Of a stretch of DNA of 6,386 nucleotides, positions 1 to 6,005 are shown piece by piece; positions within the stretch are counted from its first letter, which is position 1, and each line of letters opens with the position of its first letter. A model generated the notes under the pieces. That model did no database searches. It saw only the letters and a list, made by a program, of their open reading frames with translations, and was not told the origin of the DNA. The stretch comes from Spirochaetales bacterium (GTDB lineage: Bacteria > Spirochaetota > Spirochaetia > DSM-16054 > Sediminispirochaetaceae). Where the stretch lies: contig JAASTM010000152.1 of assembly GCA_021767325.1 (NCBI GenBank), positions 1 to 6,386 on the forward strand, written 5' to 3'. The position numbers and the translations under genes are program-made.

Positions 1-2
1 GG

Positions 3-35
3 CGCCTGATGCTGGGGGTGGAAACCCATGCATGA
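3..35 (+). CDS. C-terminal end of an upstream gene, probably the ATPase subunit of the nucleoside ABC transporter (partial)
   Basis: Reading from base 3 gives RLMLGVETHA followed by TGA at 33-35. This is the only one of the three forward frames whose short tail resembles the end of a NupO/PnrC-type double ATPase, where an 'IG-L-M-G' segment usually lies a few residues before the stop. The stop would overlap the start of the first permease by 8 bases (28-35), the same tight packing seen between the two permeases. In this transporter class the ATPase normally precedes the two permeases, which supports the call by context. Only ten codons are visible, so the identity is an inference; the other frames stop at 7-9 and 59-61 and cannot be fully excluded. 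Confidence 0.45.
   Translation, partial: RLMLGVETHA
14..22 (+). promoter_or_regulatory. Ribosome binding site of first permease
   Basis: A G-rich stretch, GGGGGTGGA, ends 5 bases before the ATG at 28. It is a moderate match to the Shine-Dalgarno consensus and lies inside the end of the upstream reading frame, consistent with coupled translation. Confidence 0.45.
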
Positions 36-1065
36 TACCCGTCCGGCCGCCACCTTTGTAAGCATCGGGCTTGCCATTGCCGCGGCGATACTGGCAATGC
101 TGATCGCCCTCCCCCTTCTCAGCGACTCCCCGGCCCAGACCTTAGGGGCTTTTCTGATGGGGCCCTTTCGCAACCTCTTTTACCTGGGCAATTTTCTCAA
201 CCGGATGGGCCTGTACCTGATTGCCGGACTCGCGATGGTCATCGCCTTCCAGGGCGGCATGTTCAACCTGGGCGGCGAAGGCCAGGTGTACGCCGGAGCA
301 CTCGCGACCACGATGTTTCTCTTGAGTGTCCCGAAGCTTTTGGGTATTTTCGGTATTCTCGCAGCTGTGCTGGTCGCTATGCTGAGTGGGGCACTGATAG
401 CCGGGCTGTCCGGATTCTTGAAGATGAAATGGAACACCGACGAGCTGATCTCGTCATTCCTGCTCTCATCCTCAATAGTGTACACCATCGATTATTTGGT
501 CTCCGGTCCGCTGCGCAACACCGACAGTTTTCTGCTCTCCACCCCTGAAATTGCACCTCATTTCCGTCTGCCGCAGCTCATGCCGCCCTCGCACCTCAAT
601 CTCAGCCTCATGGCTGGACTGCTACTGGTTGGACTGACATACAAATACCTTTTCCACACCTCCAGCGGATACGAACTGCGGATGACCGGACTCAACCGGG
701 AGTTTGCCCGGTACGGGGGCATTCCAGTCCGGCGTTACTACTTCATCCCGATGGCCCTGAGCGGTGCACTCTACGGTCTGGCCGGCGGGCTGTACGTGCT
801 CGGCACCTCATTCGCCACTCTGCAGGGCTCGACCTCCGGAATGGGGTGGAACGGGATCGCCATTGCACTGATCGGCCGCATCCATCCGGTCTTGCTGATT
901 CCGGCCTCCGTTATTTTTACGTATTTGGAATCTGGGGGGGAAAATGCAATGATATACGCCGACTTTTCTTTTGAATTCGGCGCGATTCTGCAGGCTATTG
1001 TTCTTTTTCTCGTCACGGCCCGCATAAGCATAGGGAGAAAGCGTAATGCTGCACTCGATAGTTGA
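28..1065 (+). CDS. ABC transporter permease, BMP/Nup/Pnr nucleoside importer family, first subunit (NupP/PnrD-like)
   Basis: Integral membrane subunit of an ABC importer in the BPD_transp_2 family; relatives (Bacillus NupP, Treponema pallidum PnrD) take up nucleosides with a BMP-type lipoprotein. The 345-residue protein is of normal length. It has about nine hydrophobic segments, near residues 13-31, 61-77, 86-100, 104-128, 140-158, 192-209, 238-258, 275-301 and 313-331. The family signature FNLGGEGQVYAGA is at 79-91. The cytoplasmic loop ELRMTGLNREFARYGGIP (216-233) is the likely ATPase coupling segment, and GMGWNGIAIALIG (271-283) is also typical. The ATG at 28 is preferred because a ribosome site lies just upstream and the first membrane segment starts soon after. 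It overlaps the next permease by 20 bases, so the two are surely co-translated. The exact substrate cannot be read from the sequence; purine nucleosides are the best guess, other nucleosides or sugars being possible. Confidence 0.9.
   Translation: MHDTRPAATFVSIGLAIAAAILAMLIALPLLSDSPAQTLGAFLMGPFRNLFYLGNFLNRMGLYLIAGLAMVIAFQGGMFNLGGEGQVYAGALATTMFLLSVPKLLGIFGILAAVLVAMLSGALIAGLSGFLKMKWNTDELISSFLLSSSIVYTIDYLVSGPLRNTDSFLLSTPEIAPHFRLPQLMPPSHLNLSLMAGLLLVGLTYKYLFHTSSGYELRMTGLNREFARYGGIPVRRYYFIPMALSGALYGLAGGLYVLGTSFATLQGSTSGMGWNGIAIALIGRIHPVLLIPASVIFTYLESGGENAMIYADFSFEFGAILQAIVLFLVTARISIGRKRNAALDS
1032..1038 (+). promoter_or_regulatory. Ribosome binding site of second permease
   Basis: AGGGAGA lies 7 bases before the ATG at 1046, within the last codons of the first permease. 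It fixes the start of the second permease and explains the 20-base gene overlap. Confidence 0.65.
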
Positions 1066-1939
1066 AATCATGACTCCGTTTCTGTTAGCCGGCCTGGGCG
1101 GTTTATTTACTGAAAAAGCGGGGGTACTGAACATCGCCCTCGAAGGGCTTATGCTGATCGGCGCCTTTGCGGCCGCTGCTGTCGCCGGTACCAGTGGCAA
1201 TCTTTGGCTGGGCGCAGCCGCGGCCGTCGCGGTGAGCGCCGGCTTTGCCTATTTCTATGCGGCGGCGGCCCTCAAGCTGCGGGCAAACATATTCATTGCA
1301 GCCCTGGCACTCAACCTGCTGGCTATCGGGGGCACTCAGATTGCCTCCCACATGCTGTTCGGCACCAAGGGAGTCATCGAGTTCGCCGCCTTCCCGGCAC
1401 AGCAGTACTTCACGTTACCCGGGCTCAGCTCCATTCCGATACTCACGGAGTTTTTTACCGATCACTCGCTGTTTGTCTACCTCGGGTTTGCATGTGTACC
1501 GGTGGCCGCCTGGCTGCTGCACAAAACTCCCTTCGGTATGTATGTGAAGGCTGCCGGACTAAACTCTACGGCACTTTATACCCGTGGCATCCACGAGCAG
1601 CGTATCAAGATACTGGCCATCACTATTTCCGGCATTACCAGCGGTCTGGCCGGAGCCTCCCTGGCCTTCAATCTGGGCGCCTATGTACCCAATATTACCT
1701 CCGGCCGCGGTTGGATTGCGCTGGTGGCCATATTTCTGGGCTATAAACGTCCCTATGGAATACTGCTGGTTTCATTTTTGTTCGCCGGAGCTGAACTGGT
1801 AGCCCAGCATGCACAGGGGATAGCCGGAGCACCTTCATCCCTCCTGCTGGCCTTTCCATTTTTTATCACCTTTATAGGAATGATTCTCTTTTCCGCTTTA
1901 CATTCACTGGTTTTAAGACTACAAAGAAAGTACCGATAA
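1046..1939 (+). CDS. ABC transporter permease, BMP/Nup/Pnr nucleoside importer family, second subunit (NupQ/PnrE-like)
   Basis: Second membrane subunit, expected to form a heterodimeric channel with the product of the preceding gene. The 297-residue length is normal for the shorter permease of this class. The N-terminus carries the family hallmark, TPFLLAGLGGLFTEKAGVLN followed by IALEGLMLIGAF (residues 10-41). A coupling-loop segment GMYVKAAGLNSTALYTRGI lies at 164-182 and a conserved SGRGWIALVAIFLG at 219-232. Hydrophobic segments near 9-21, 32-48, 53-75, 81-99, 142-158, 188-210, 222-250 and 265-288 fit a polytopic protein, and the tail (RLQRKYR) is basic, as expected for a cytoplasmic end. 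The ATG at 1046 has a good ribosome site and falls right at the conserved N-terminus. The next gene starts 24 bases after the stop, with no terminator visible between them. Confidence 0.9.
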   Translation: MLHSIVEIMTPFLLAGLGGLFTEKAGVLNIALEGLMLIGAFAAAAVAGTSGNLWLGAAAAVAVSAGFAYFYAAAALKLRANIFIAALALNLLAIGGTQIASHMLFGTKGVIEFAAFPAQQYFTLPGLSSIPILTEFFTDHSLFVYLGFACVPVAAWLLHKTPFGMYVKAAGLNSTALYTRGIHEQRIKILAITISGITSGLAGASLAFNLGAYVPNITSGRGWIALVAIFLGYKRPYGILLVSFLFAGAELVAQHAQGIAGAPSSLLLAFPFFITFIGMILFSALHSLVLRLQRKYR

Positions 1940-1946
1940 TTAAAGC

Positions 1947-1955
1947 AAGGAAAGG
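1947..1955 (+). promoter_or_regulatory. Ribosome binding site deciding the GTG start of the GGDEF gene
   Basis: AAGGAAAGG lies 8 bases before the GTG at 1964. An in-frame GTG at 1955 overlaps this site and so could not use it, which makes 1964 the better start. Confidence 0.6.
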
Positions 1956-1963
1956 TGTGTAGC

Positions 1964-3013
1964 GTGGAAACCGATAAAACCAATCGGTTGGAAAAAGAGG
2001 TTTTCGATCTTCGACAGCTCTTGGAAATCAGCAAGAGTCTAAGCTCGAACCTCGACTATCACAGCCTACTCGACTCGATTCTCTACATCTGCATGGGTCA
2101 GATGGGGGTTACCCAGGCGGCTATCTTCAGCCGTGACAATCTGGAGATACCCGGGCTGAAGCTTATGCGCAATGTAGAAGGTTTCAGTCTCGACCCACGC
2201 CGCACCTATGTCATAGACACTGACAGCCCTCTGAGTCATTTTCTTATCGAAAACCCGTATTGCTTCACCCTCAAGGACCTGGCCGCTTCAGTGGAGGACC
2301 GCGATAGCCTGGATGTACTCGATAGTCTTGCCCCCACGCTGGTCATTCCCCTGGTTGTGAAAGAACAGCTCATGGGATTGATTATTCTCGGCGAACGGAT
2401 CCATCGAGAAGACTATTCGCGGGAGGATAAGAAGTACCTCCTCGACATCGCGCATTTTGCATCGATCGCTATTCACAATGCGGTTCTGTTCGAGATGTCG
2501 ACAACCGACTTGATGACCCATCTGAAACTGCGTCACTACTTTTTCACGGTACTGTCGAAACGGATTCAGCATTTAGCCGACAGTAAAGCCAAGCTGTCTG
2601 TCATTATGGCCGATATCGATCATTTCAAACATGTAAATGATACATACGGCCATCAGGCTGGCGACGAGGTAATCAAATCGGTAAGTTTCATTATTCGGAA
2701 CAATCTGCGAATGGATGACATTGGCGCTCGATACGGAGGCGAAGAATTTGTTATTCTGCTGCACGAGACCGATGAGAGTCAGGCATACGTAATTGCAGAA
2801 CGGCTGCGAAAAAAGGTTGCAGACTGTGACTTTGAGAGCTATGGCTGCGGAGATACGATTCACATATCCTTGGGTGTCGTGGAATATGACTCGGAGATCG
2901 ACAGGTCCGCCGACGGATTGATGCGCAGGGTCGACCAGGCGCTCTACCATTCGAAAGAGAACGGTCGCAATCAAACTACAGTCGGTTCAAAGCTGGGCCG
3001 GCCTGCAAAATAG
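1964..3013 (+). CDS. GAF-GGDEF diguanylate cyclase (cytoplasmic)
   Basis: Predicted to make c-di-GMP from two GTP. With the GTG at 1964 the protein has 349 residues and no signal peptide or membrane segment. Residues 1-30 look helical or coiled-coil (RLEKEVFDLRQLLEISKSL), about 30-170 form a GAF-like sensor domain (ending IPLVVKEQLMGLIILGER, then DIAHFASIAIHNAVLFE), and about 180-340 are GGDEF. Catalytic features are intact: DIDHFKHVND (217-226) with metal-binding D217, GGEEF (258-262), and RMDD (249-252), which fits the RxxD inhibition site. Recalled PleD positions (D327, N335, D344, R359, GGEEF 368) map on without a gap to D217, N225, D234, R249 and 258. D234 is the aspartate expected in c-di-GMP synthases, not the serine of hybrid cGAMP enzymes. 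The domain entry TTDLMTHLKLRHYFF departs from the usual D-LTGL-NR. The GAF ligand is unknown. The gene sits between the nucleoside permeases and rudS. Confidence 0.92.
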   Translation: METDKTNRLEKEVFDLRQLLEISKSLSSNLDYHSLLDSILYICMGQMGVTQAAIFSRDNLEIPGLKLMRNVEGFSLDPRRTYVIDTDSPLSHFLIENPYCFTLKDLAASVEDRDSLDVLDSLAPTLVIPLVVKEQLMGLIILGERIHREDYSREDKKYLLDIAHFASIAIHNAVLFEMSTTDLMTHLKLRHYFFTVLSKRIQHLADSKAKLSVIMADIDHFKHVNDTYGHQAGDEVIKSVSFIIRNNLRMDDIGARYGGEEFVILLHETDESQAYVIAERLRKKVADCDFESYGCGDTIHISLGVVEYDSEIDRSADGLMRRVDQALYHSKENGRNQTTVGSKLGRPAK

Positions 3014-3026
3014 ATAAATACTTTTC

Positions 3027-3033
3027 GAGGAGA
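3027..3033 (+). promoter_or_regulatory. Strong ribosome binding site of rudS
   Basis: GAGGAGA lies 4 bases before the ATG at 3038, in the 24-base gap after the GGDEF gene. It is the closest match to the Shine-Dalgarno consensus in the window. The gap has no clear promoter of its own. Confidence 0.65.
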
Positions 3034-3037
3034 CACA

Positions 3038-4003
3038 ATGGATTTTGCAACTCCTAAAGTAGTGGTAAGTAAATGTCTGGGATTCGACAGCTGCCGCTAC
3101 AATGGACAGAAGATCTTTGATCCGGTTGTGCAGCTGCTCTCCGGGCACGTCGAGTTTATCACCACCTGTCCGGAAGTAGAAATAGGACTGGGAGTTCCCC
3201 GCAATCCGGTACGGATAGTCAGAGAAAACGACAAAACCATTCTATTTCAGCCGGCCAGCGGGAATGAGGTAACCGGCGAAATGGAAAGCTACCTGCAAGG
3301 CTTCTTTTCCGAGATCGGAACCGTAGACGGGTTTCTGCTCAAATCACGCTCACCCTCTTGCGGCCCCTGGCAGGTAAAGGTGTACAGCAATAAAAATGCG
3401 CAGAGTGCACAGGGAAAAGGAGCCGGGATCTTCGGCGGATATATTGTCGAGCAGTTTGATGGATACCCTGTTGAAGATGAGGGTCGATTAAAAAACTTCG
3501 TGCTGCGTGAACACTATTTTACCAGTTTATTCACTCTCGCCAAGTTCAGAGAATTGAAGGAACAGCAGCAGATGCGTCTGCTGGTAGACTTTCATACCAA
3601 GGGAAAACTGCTGTTCATGGCCTACAACCAGGATCTGCTCCACAAAATGGGTAGTGTAGTCGCGAACCACCAACAGCTGCCCATAGGGGAGGTGCTGGAA
3701 CAGTATGAGCAGCTCTTACGTAGCCTGTTTGCCGAGCCCCCGAAGTTCACCAATATGATCAACGCTTTTCAGCACGCCTTCGGCGGCCTGTCAGGGCAGC
3801 TCCAGCCGAAGGAGCGCCAGTTCTTTTTGAACAGCCTCGAAGAGTACCGGGACGAACGTATTCCGGCCAGTACCCTTATCCATCTGCTGAAAAGCTGGGC
3901 CATTCGCTTCGAAAACCAATACCTGCTCGATCAGTACCTGATGGAACCCTACCCCCATCAACTGGTAGAGATCACCGACTCCGGAAAGGGCCGGCCGCTG
4001 TGA
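3038..4003 (+). CDS. rudS: RudS-type tRNA 4-thiouridine desulfidase (DUF523/TudS + DUF1722 fusion)
   Basis: Proteins with this two-domain architecture (RudS; E. coli YbgA is a relative) remove sulfur from 4-thiouridine in tRNA, using an iron-sulfur cluster in the TudS domain; DUF1722 helps bind tRNA. In this 321-residue protein the TudS domain spans about 7-145, with SKCLGFDSCRYNG (11-23), TCPEVEIGLGVPR (43-55) and SRSPSCGP (103-110). C13, C44 and C108 are the expected three ligands of a [4Fe-4S] cluster; C19 is a fourth cysteine, and there are no others. DUF1722 spans about 150-310, with LVDFHTKGKLLFMAYNQ (182-198), NMINAFQHAFGGLS (239-252), and a closing LKSWAIRFENQYLLDQYLMEPYPHQL. Both domains look complete. 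The gene overlaps trmH by 4 bases, which suggests coupled production of two tRNA-acting enzymes. Substrate is inferred from the family: if the host lacks s4U, thiouracil or another thiolated base would be the alternative. Confidence 0.85.
   Translation: MDFATPKVVVSKCLGFDSCRYNGQKIFDPVVQLLSGHVEFITTCPEVEIGLGVPRNPVRIVRENDKTILFQPASGNEVTGEMESYLQGFFSEIGTVDGFLLKSRSPSCGPWQVKVYSNKNAQSAQGKGAGIFGGYIVEQFDGYPVEDEGRLKNFVLREHYFTSLFTLAKFRELKEQQQMRLLVDFHTKGKLLFMAYNQDLLHKMGSVVANHQQLPIGEVLEQYEQLLRSLFAEPPKFTNMINAFQHAFGGLSGQLQPKERQFFLNSLEEYRDERIPASTLIHLLKSWAIRFENQYLLDQYLMEPYPHQLVEITDSGKGRPL
3983..3990 (+). promoter_or_regulatory. Ribosome binding site of trmH
   Basis: GGAAAGGG lies 9 bases before the GTG at 4000, inside the last codons of rudS. 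It supports the GTG start, which overlaps the rudS stop as GTGA. Confidence 0.5.
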
Positions 4004-4668
4004 ACAACACACAGGGCCTGATCGAACACCTCAGCCGATTTGTCACACCACAGCGTTATGAGAAGATGCAGGCGGTTATCTCCGAGCGGACCCGTTACAT
4101 AACGGTAGCGTTGGAAGACATCTACCAGCCTCACAATGCCAGCGCAGTTCTACGCAGCTGCGACGGCTTTGGAGTGCAGGATGCTTATATCATCGAGGGC
4201 CGCAATCGCTTTAAGCCGAATAAGGGCATTGAACTGGGCACCAGCCAGTGGCTCAGCCTGCACCGCTTCAACAAATCCGGAACCAGCACTGCAACAGCGG
4301 TTGAGGAGCTGCGAAACAGAGGCTATCGAATCGTAGCAACCTCCCCCCACGGCAGTAATGTAGACCTGGAGAAGTTCGACCTGGCAAAGGGGCCGGCGGC
4401 CTTCTTTTTCGGCAATGAACTGGACGGCCTGACCGAGGGGATGAAGCAGCAGGCCGATGAGTTTGTCAGAATACCCATGTTTGGGTTTGTAGAAAGTTTC
4501 AATATCTCGGTTTCCTGTGCACTGGTACTGCACCATCTGACCCACCAACTGCGGCAGCAGCAGATCGAATGGCAGCTCTCCGAGGATGAAAGACAGGAAC
4601 TGCTGCTGGCTTGGCTGAGGAAAAGTATAAAGAAATGGTACACCATAGAAGCACATTTTAGGGAGTAA
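4000..4668 (+). CDS. trmH: TrmH, tRNA (guanosine-18-2'-O)-methyltransferase (SpoU/SPOUT family)
   Basis: Transfers a methyl group from S-adenosylmethionine to the 2'-OH of G18 in the tRNA D-loop. The 222-residue protein carries all three SpoU motifs: motif 1 QPHNASAVLRSCDGFG (43-58) with N46 and the likely catalytic R52; motif 2 AFFFGNELDGLT (134-145); and motif 3 IPMFGFVESFNISVSCALVL (158-177), which builds the trefoil-knot cofactor pocket. The overall layout follows E. coli TrmH, for example VALEDIYQPHN here against its VCMEQVHKPHN, and fits TrmH better than the 23S rRNA enzyme RlmB, which has an extra N-terminal L30e-like domain absent here. The C-terminus is basic and aromatic (LRKSIKKWYTIE, 206-217), plausible for tRNA contact. 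The GTG start at 4000 overlaps the TGA of rudS, so translation of the two genes is likely coupled. The MFS gene begins 2 bases after its stop. Confidence 0.92.
   Translation: MNNTQGLIEHLSRFVTPQRYEKMQAVISERTRYITVALEDIYQPHNASAVLRSCDGFGVQDAYIIEGRNRFKPNKGIELGTSQWLSLHRFNKSGTSTATAVEELRNRGYRIVATSPHGSNVDLEKFDLAKGPAAFFFGNELDGLTEGMKQQADEFVRIPMFGFVESFNISVSCALVLHHLTHQLRQQQIEWQLSEDERQELLLAWLRKSIKKWYTIEAHFRE
4660..4665 (+). promoter_or_regulatory. Ribosome binding site of the MFS gene
   Basis: AGGGAG lies 5 bases before the ATG at 4671 and includes the last two sense codons of trmH. It supports the annotated start and continuous translation across the boundary. Confidence 0.6.
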
Positions 4669-4670
4669 AG

Positions 4671-5987
4671 ATGAAAGATTCAAAACGAACCATCTGGTCC
4701 TGGGCTCTTTATGACTGGGCAAACAGTGCCTTCGCGACTACTGTCATGGCAGGTTTTTTTCCGGTCTTTTTCAAATCGTATTGGGCCGATCCCACCAATC
4801 TTCAGGAGAGCACCTTCTATCTCGGCATGGCCAACTCACTGGCATCGATTATTGTTGCGGCGCTGGCACCCTTTTTGGGGGCTGTGGCCGACCGCGGCAG
4901 CACGAAAAAGCGCTTTCTGGTATTCTTCGCCTTTCTGGGGGTCATCATGACCGGCGGACTCTGGTTTGTGCGGATGGGCTTCTGGCAGCTGGCGATTGTC
5001 TTTTATGTGGCCGGAACTGTCGGATTTTCCGGGGGAAACATATTTTACGACTCTCTTATCACCGGGGTCGCCTCTGAAAAGAAGGTGGATTTTGTCTCCT
5101 CCCTGGGATTTTCCCTGGGCTACATCGGCGGCGGACTGCTGTTCCTGGTGAATGTAGTGATGTATCTGCAGCCTGAGCTCTTCGGTATACCCGACGGCCC
5201 GACTGCCATTCGCATTGCCTTTCTCACCGTGGCTGTCTGGTGGGCGGTATTCACTATCCCGCTGTTGCTATTCGTGCCCGAACCGCCGGTGGAGTCTCCA
5301 CTTCCGTTGAACCGGGCGGTAAAGGGCGGCTGGTTCCAGCTGAAGCATACCCTCAAGGATATCCGCAGCCTAAGGGTAGTCGGAATCTTTCTCCTTGCCT
5401 ACTGGTTTTACATTGACGGAGTGGATACTATAATCCGGATGGCGGTTGATTACGGAGCGGCTCTCGGCTTTCCCTCCGAATCGCTGATCGTTGCCCTGCT
5501 GATGGTACAGTTTATCGCCTTCCCCTCGGCCCTGGCCTACGGCTGGTTCGGTAAAAGGATTGGTGTCAAAAACGCCCTGTACGTAGCCATCTGCGCTTAC
5601 GGAATTATCACCATCCTGGGCTACTTCATGAAAACCACCCTGCACTTCTACATCCTGGCCGGCCTGGTGGGGCTGTTCCAGGGCGGTATTCAGGCCCTCA
5701 GCCGCAGTTACTACACCCGTCTCATTCCGGCCAACAAATCGGCCGAGTTCTTCGGCTTCTTCAACATGCTCGGTAAGTTCGCCGCGGTTGTAGGCCCATT
5801 CCTTATGGGATCCATCACTCTTCTCACCGGCAGCAACCGCTTCGGAATTCTGTCAATCATTATGCTGTTTGCAGTCGGAGGCTTTTTGCTTACCAAGGTC
5901 GATGAAGAGGAGGGCCGACGGATCGCCCACGAAAAACTGGGCGTACGCACGCAGGCTGAACTGGAACCGCCGGAGGATGAAGAGTAA
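4671..5987 (+). CDS. MFS transporter, UMF1 / Atg22-like family, substrate unknown
   Basis: A 438-residue inner-membrane transporter of the major facilitator superfamily, with about twelve hydrophobic segments in two halves split by a polar loop near 203-235. The family is recognised from SWALYDWANSAFATTV (10-25), the N-terminal hallmark of the UMF1 group that includes yeast Atg22. Other typical stretches are APFLGAVADRGSTKKRF (66-82, MFS motif A), GGIQALSRSYYTRLIP (338-353) and EFFGFFNMLGKFAAVVGP (359-376). The tail after 410 is soluble and acidic, ending ELEPPEDEE. Atg22 has been linked to amino acid release from the vacuole, but bacterial members have no settled substrate and I cannot read one from the sequence. 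It follows trmH after 2 bases, so it is probably the last gene of this unit; a convergent gene ends 18 bases downstream. Confidence 0.9.
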   Translation: MKDSKRTIWSWALYDWANSAFATTVMAGFFPVFFKSYWADPTNLQESTFYLGMANSLASIIVAALAPFLGAVADRGSTKKRFLVFFAFLGVIMTGGLWFVRMGFWQLAIVFYVAGTVGFSGGNIFYDSLITGVASEKKVDFVSSLGFSLGYIGGGLLFLVNVVMYLQPELFGIPDGPTAIRIAFLTVAVWWAVFTIPLLLFVPEPPVESPLPLNRAVKGGWFQLKHTLKDIRSLRVVGIFLLAYWFYIDGVDTIIRMAVDYGAALGFPSESLIVALLMVQFIAFPSALAYGWFGKRIGVKNALYVAICAYGIITILGYFMKTTLHFYILAGLVGLFQGGIQALSRSYYTRLIPANKSAEFFGFFNMLGKFAAVVGPFLMGSITLLTGSNRFGILSIIMLFAVGGFLLTKVDEEEGRRIAHEKLGVRTQAELEPPEDEE

Positions 5988-6005
5988 GCCGGCAGCGCTC
6001 TCCCC

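Noticed and set aside
1204..1746. 180-codon open frame on the + strand inside the second permease
   Set aside because: It lies wholly within a clearly recognised permease in another frame, is rich in R, G and H as expected of a shifted GC-rich gene, and resembles no family I know.
1955..1963. GTG at 1955 as start of the GGDEF gene
   Set aside because: It overlaps the AAGGAAAGG ribosome site; the in-frame GTG at 1964 is properly spaced from that site.
2573..2974. 133-codon open frame on the - strand opposite the GGDEF domain
   Set aside because: It overlaps a confident catalytic domain and shows no recognisable motif.
4150..4722. 190-codon open frame on the - strand opposite trmH
   Set aside because: It is antisense to a gene with all SpoU motifs, has no convincing ribosome site, and its sequence is a low-complexity mirror of the coding strand.
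4754..4760. Run of seven T near the start of the MFS gene as a slippage site or terminator
   Set aside because: It encodes the conserved GFFP segment, has no upstream hairpin, and the frame continues intact with conserved residues on both sides.
5969..5993. GCCGG/CCGGC inverted repeat at the end of the MFS gene as a possible terminator
   Set aside because: The stem is only 5 bases with a 15-base loop, it spans the MFS stop codon, and no T run follows on either strand.
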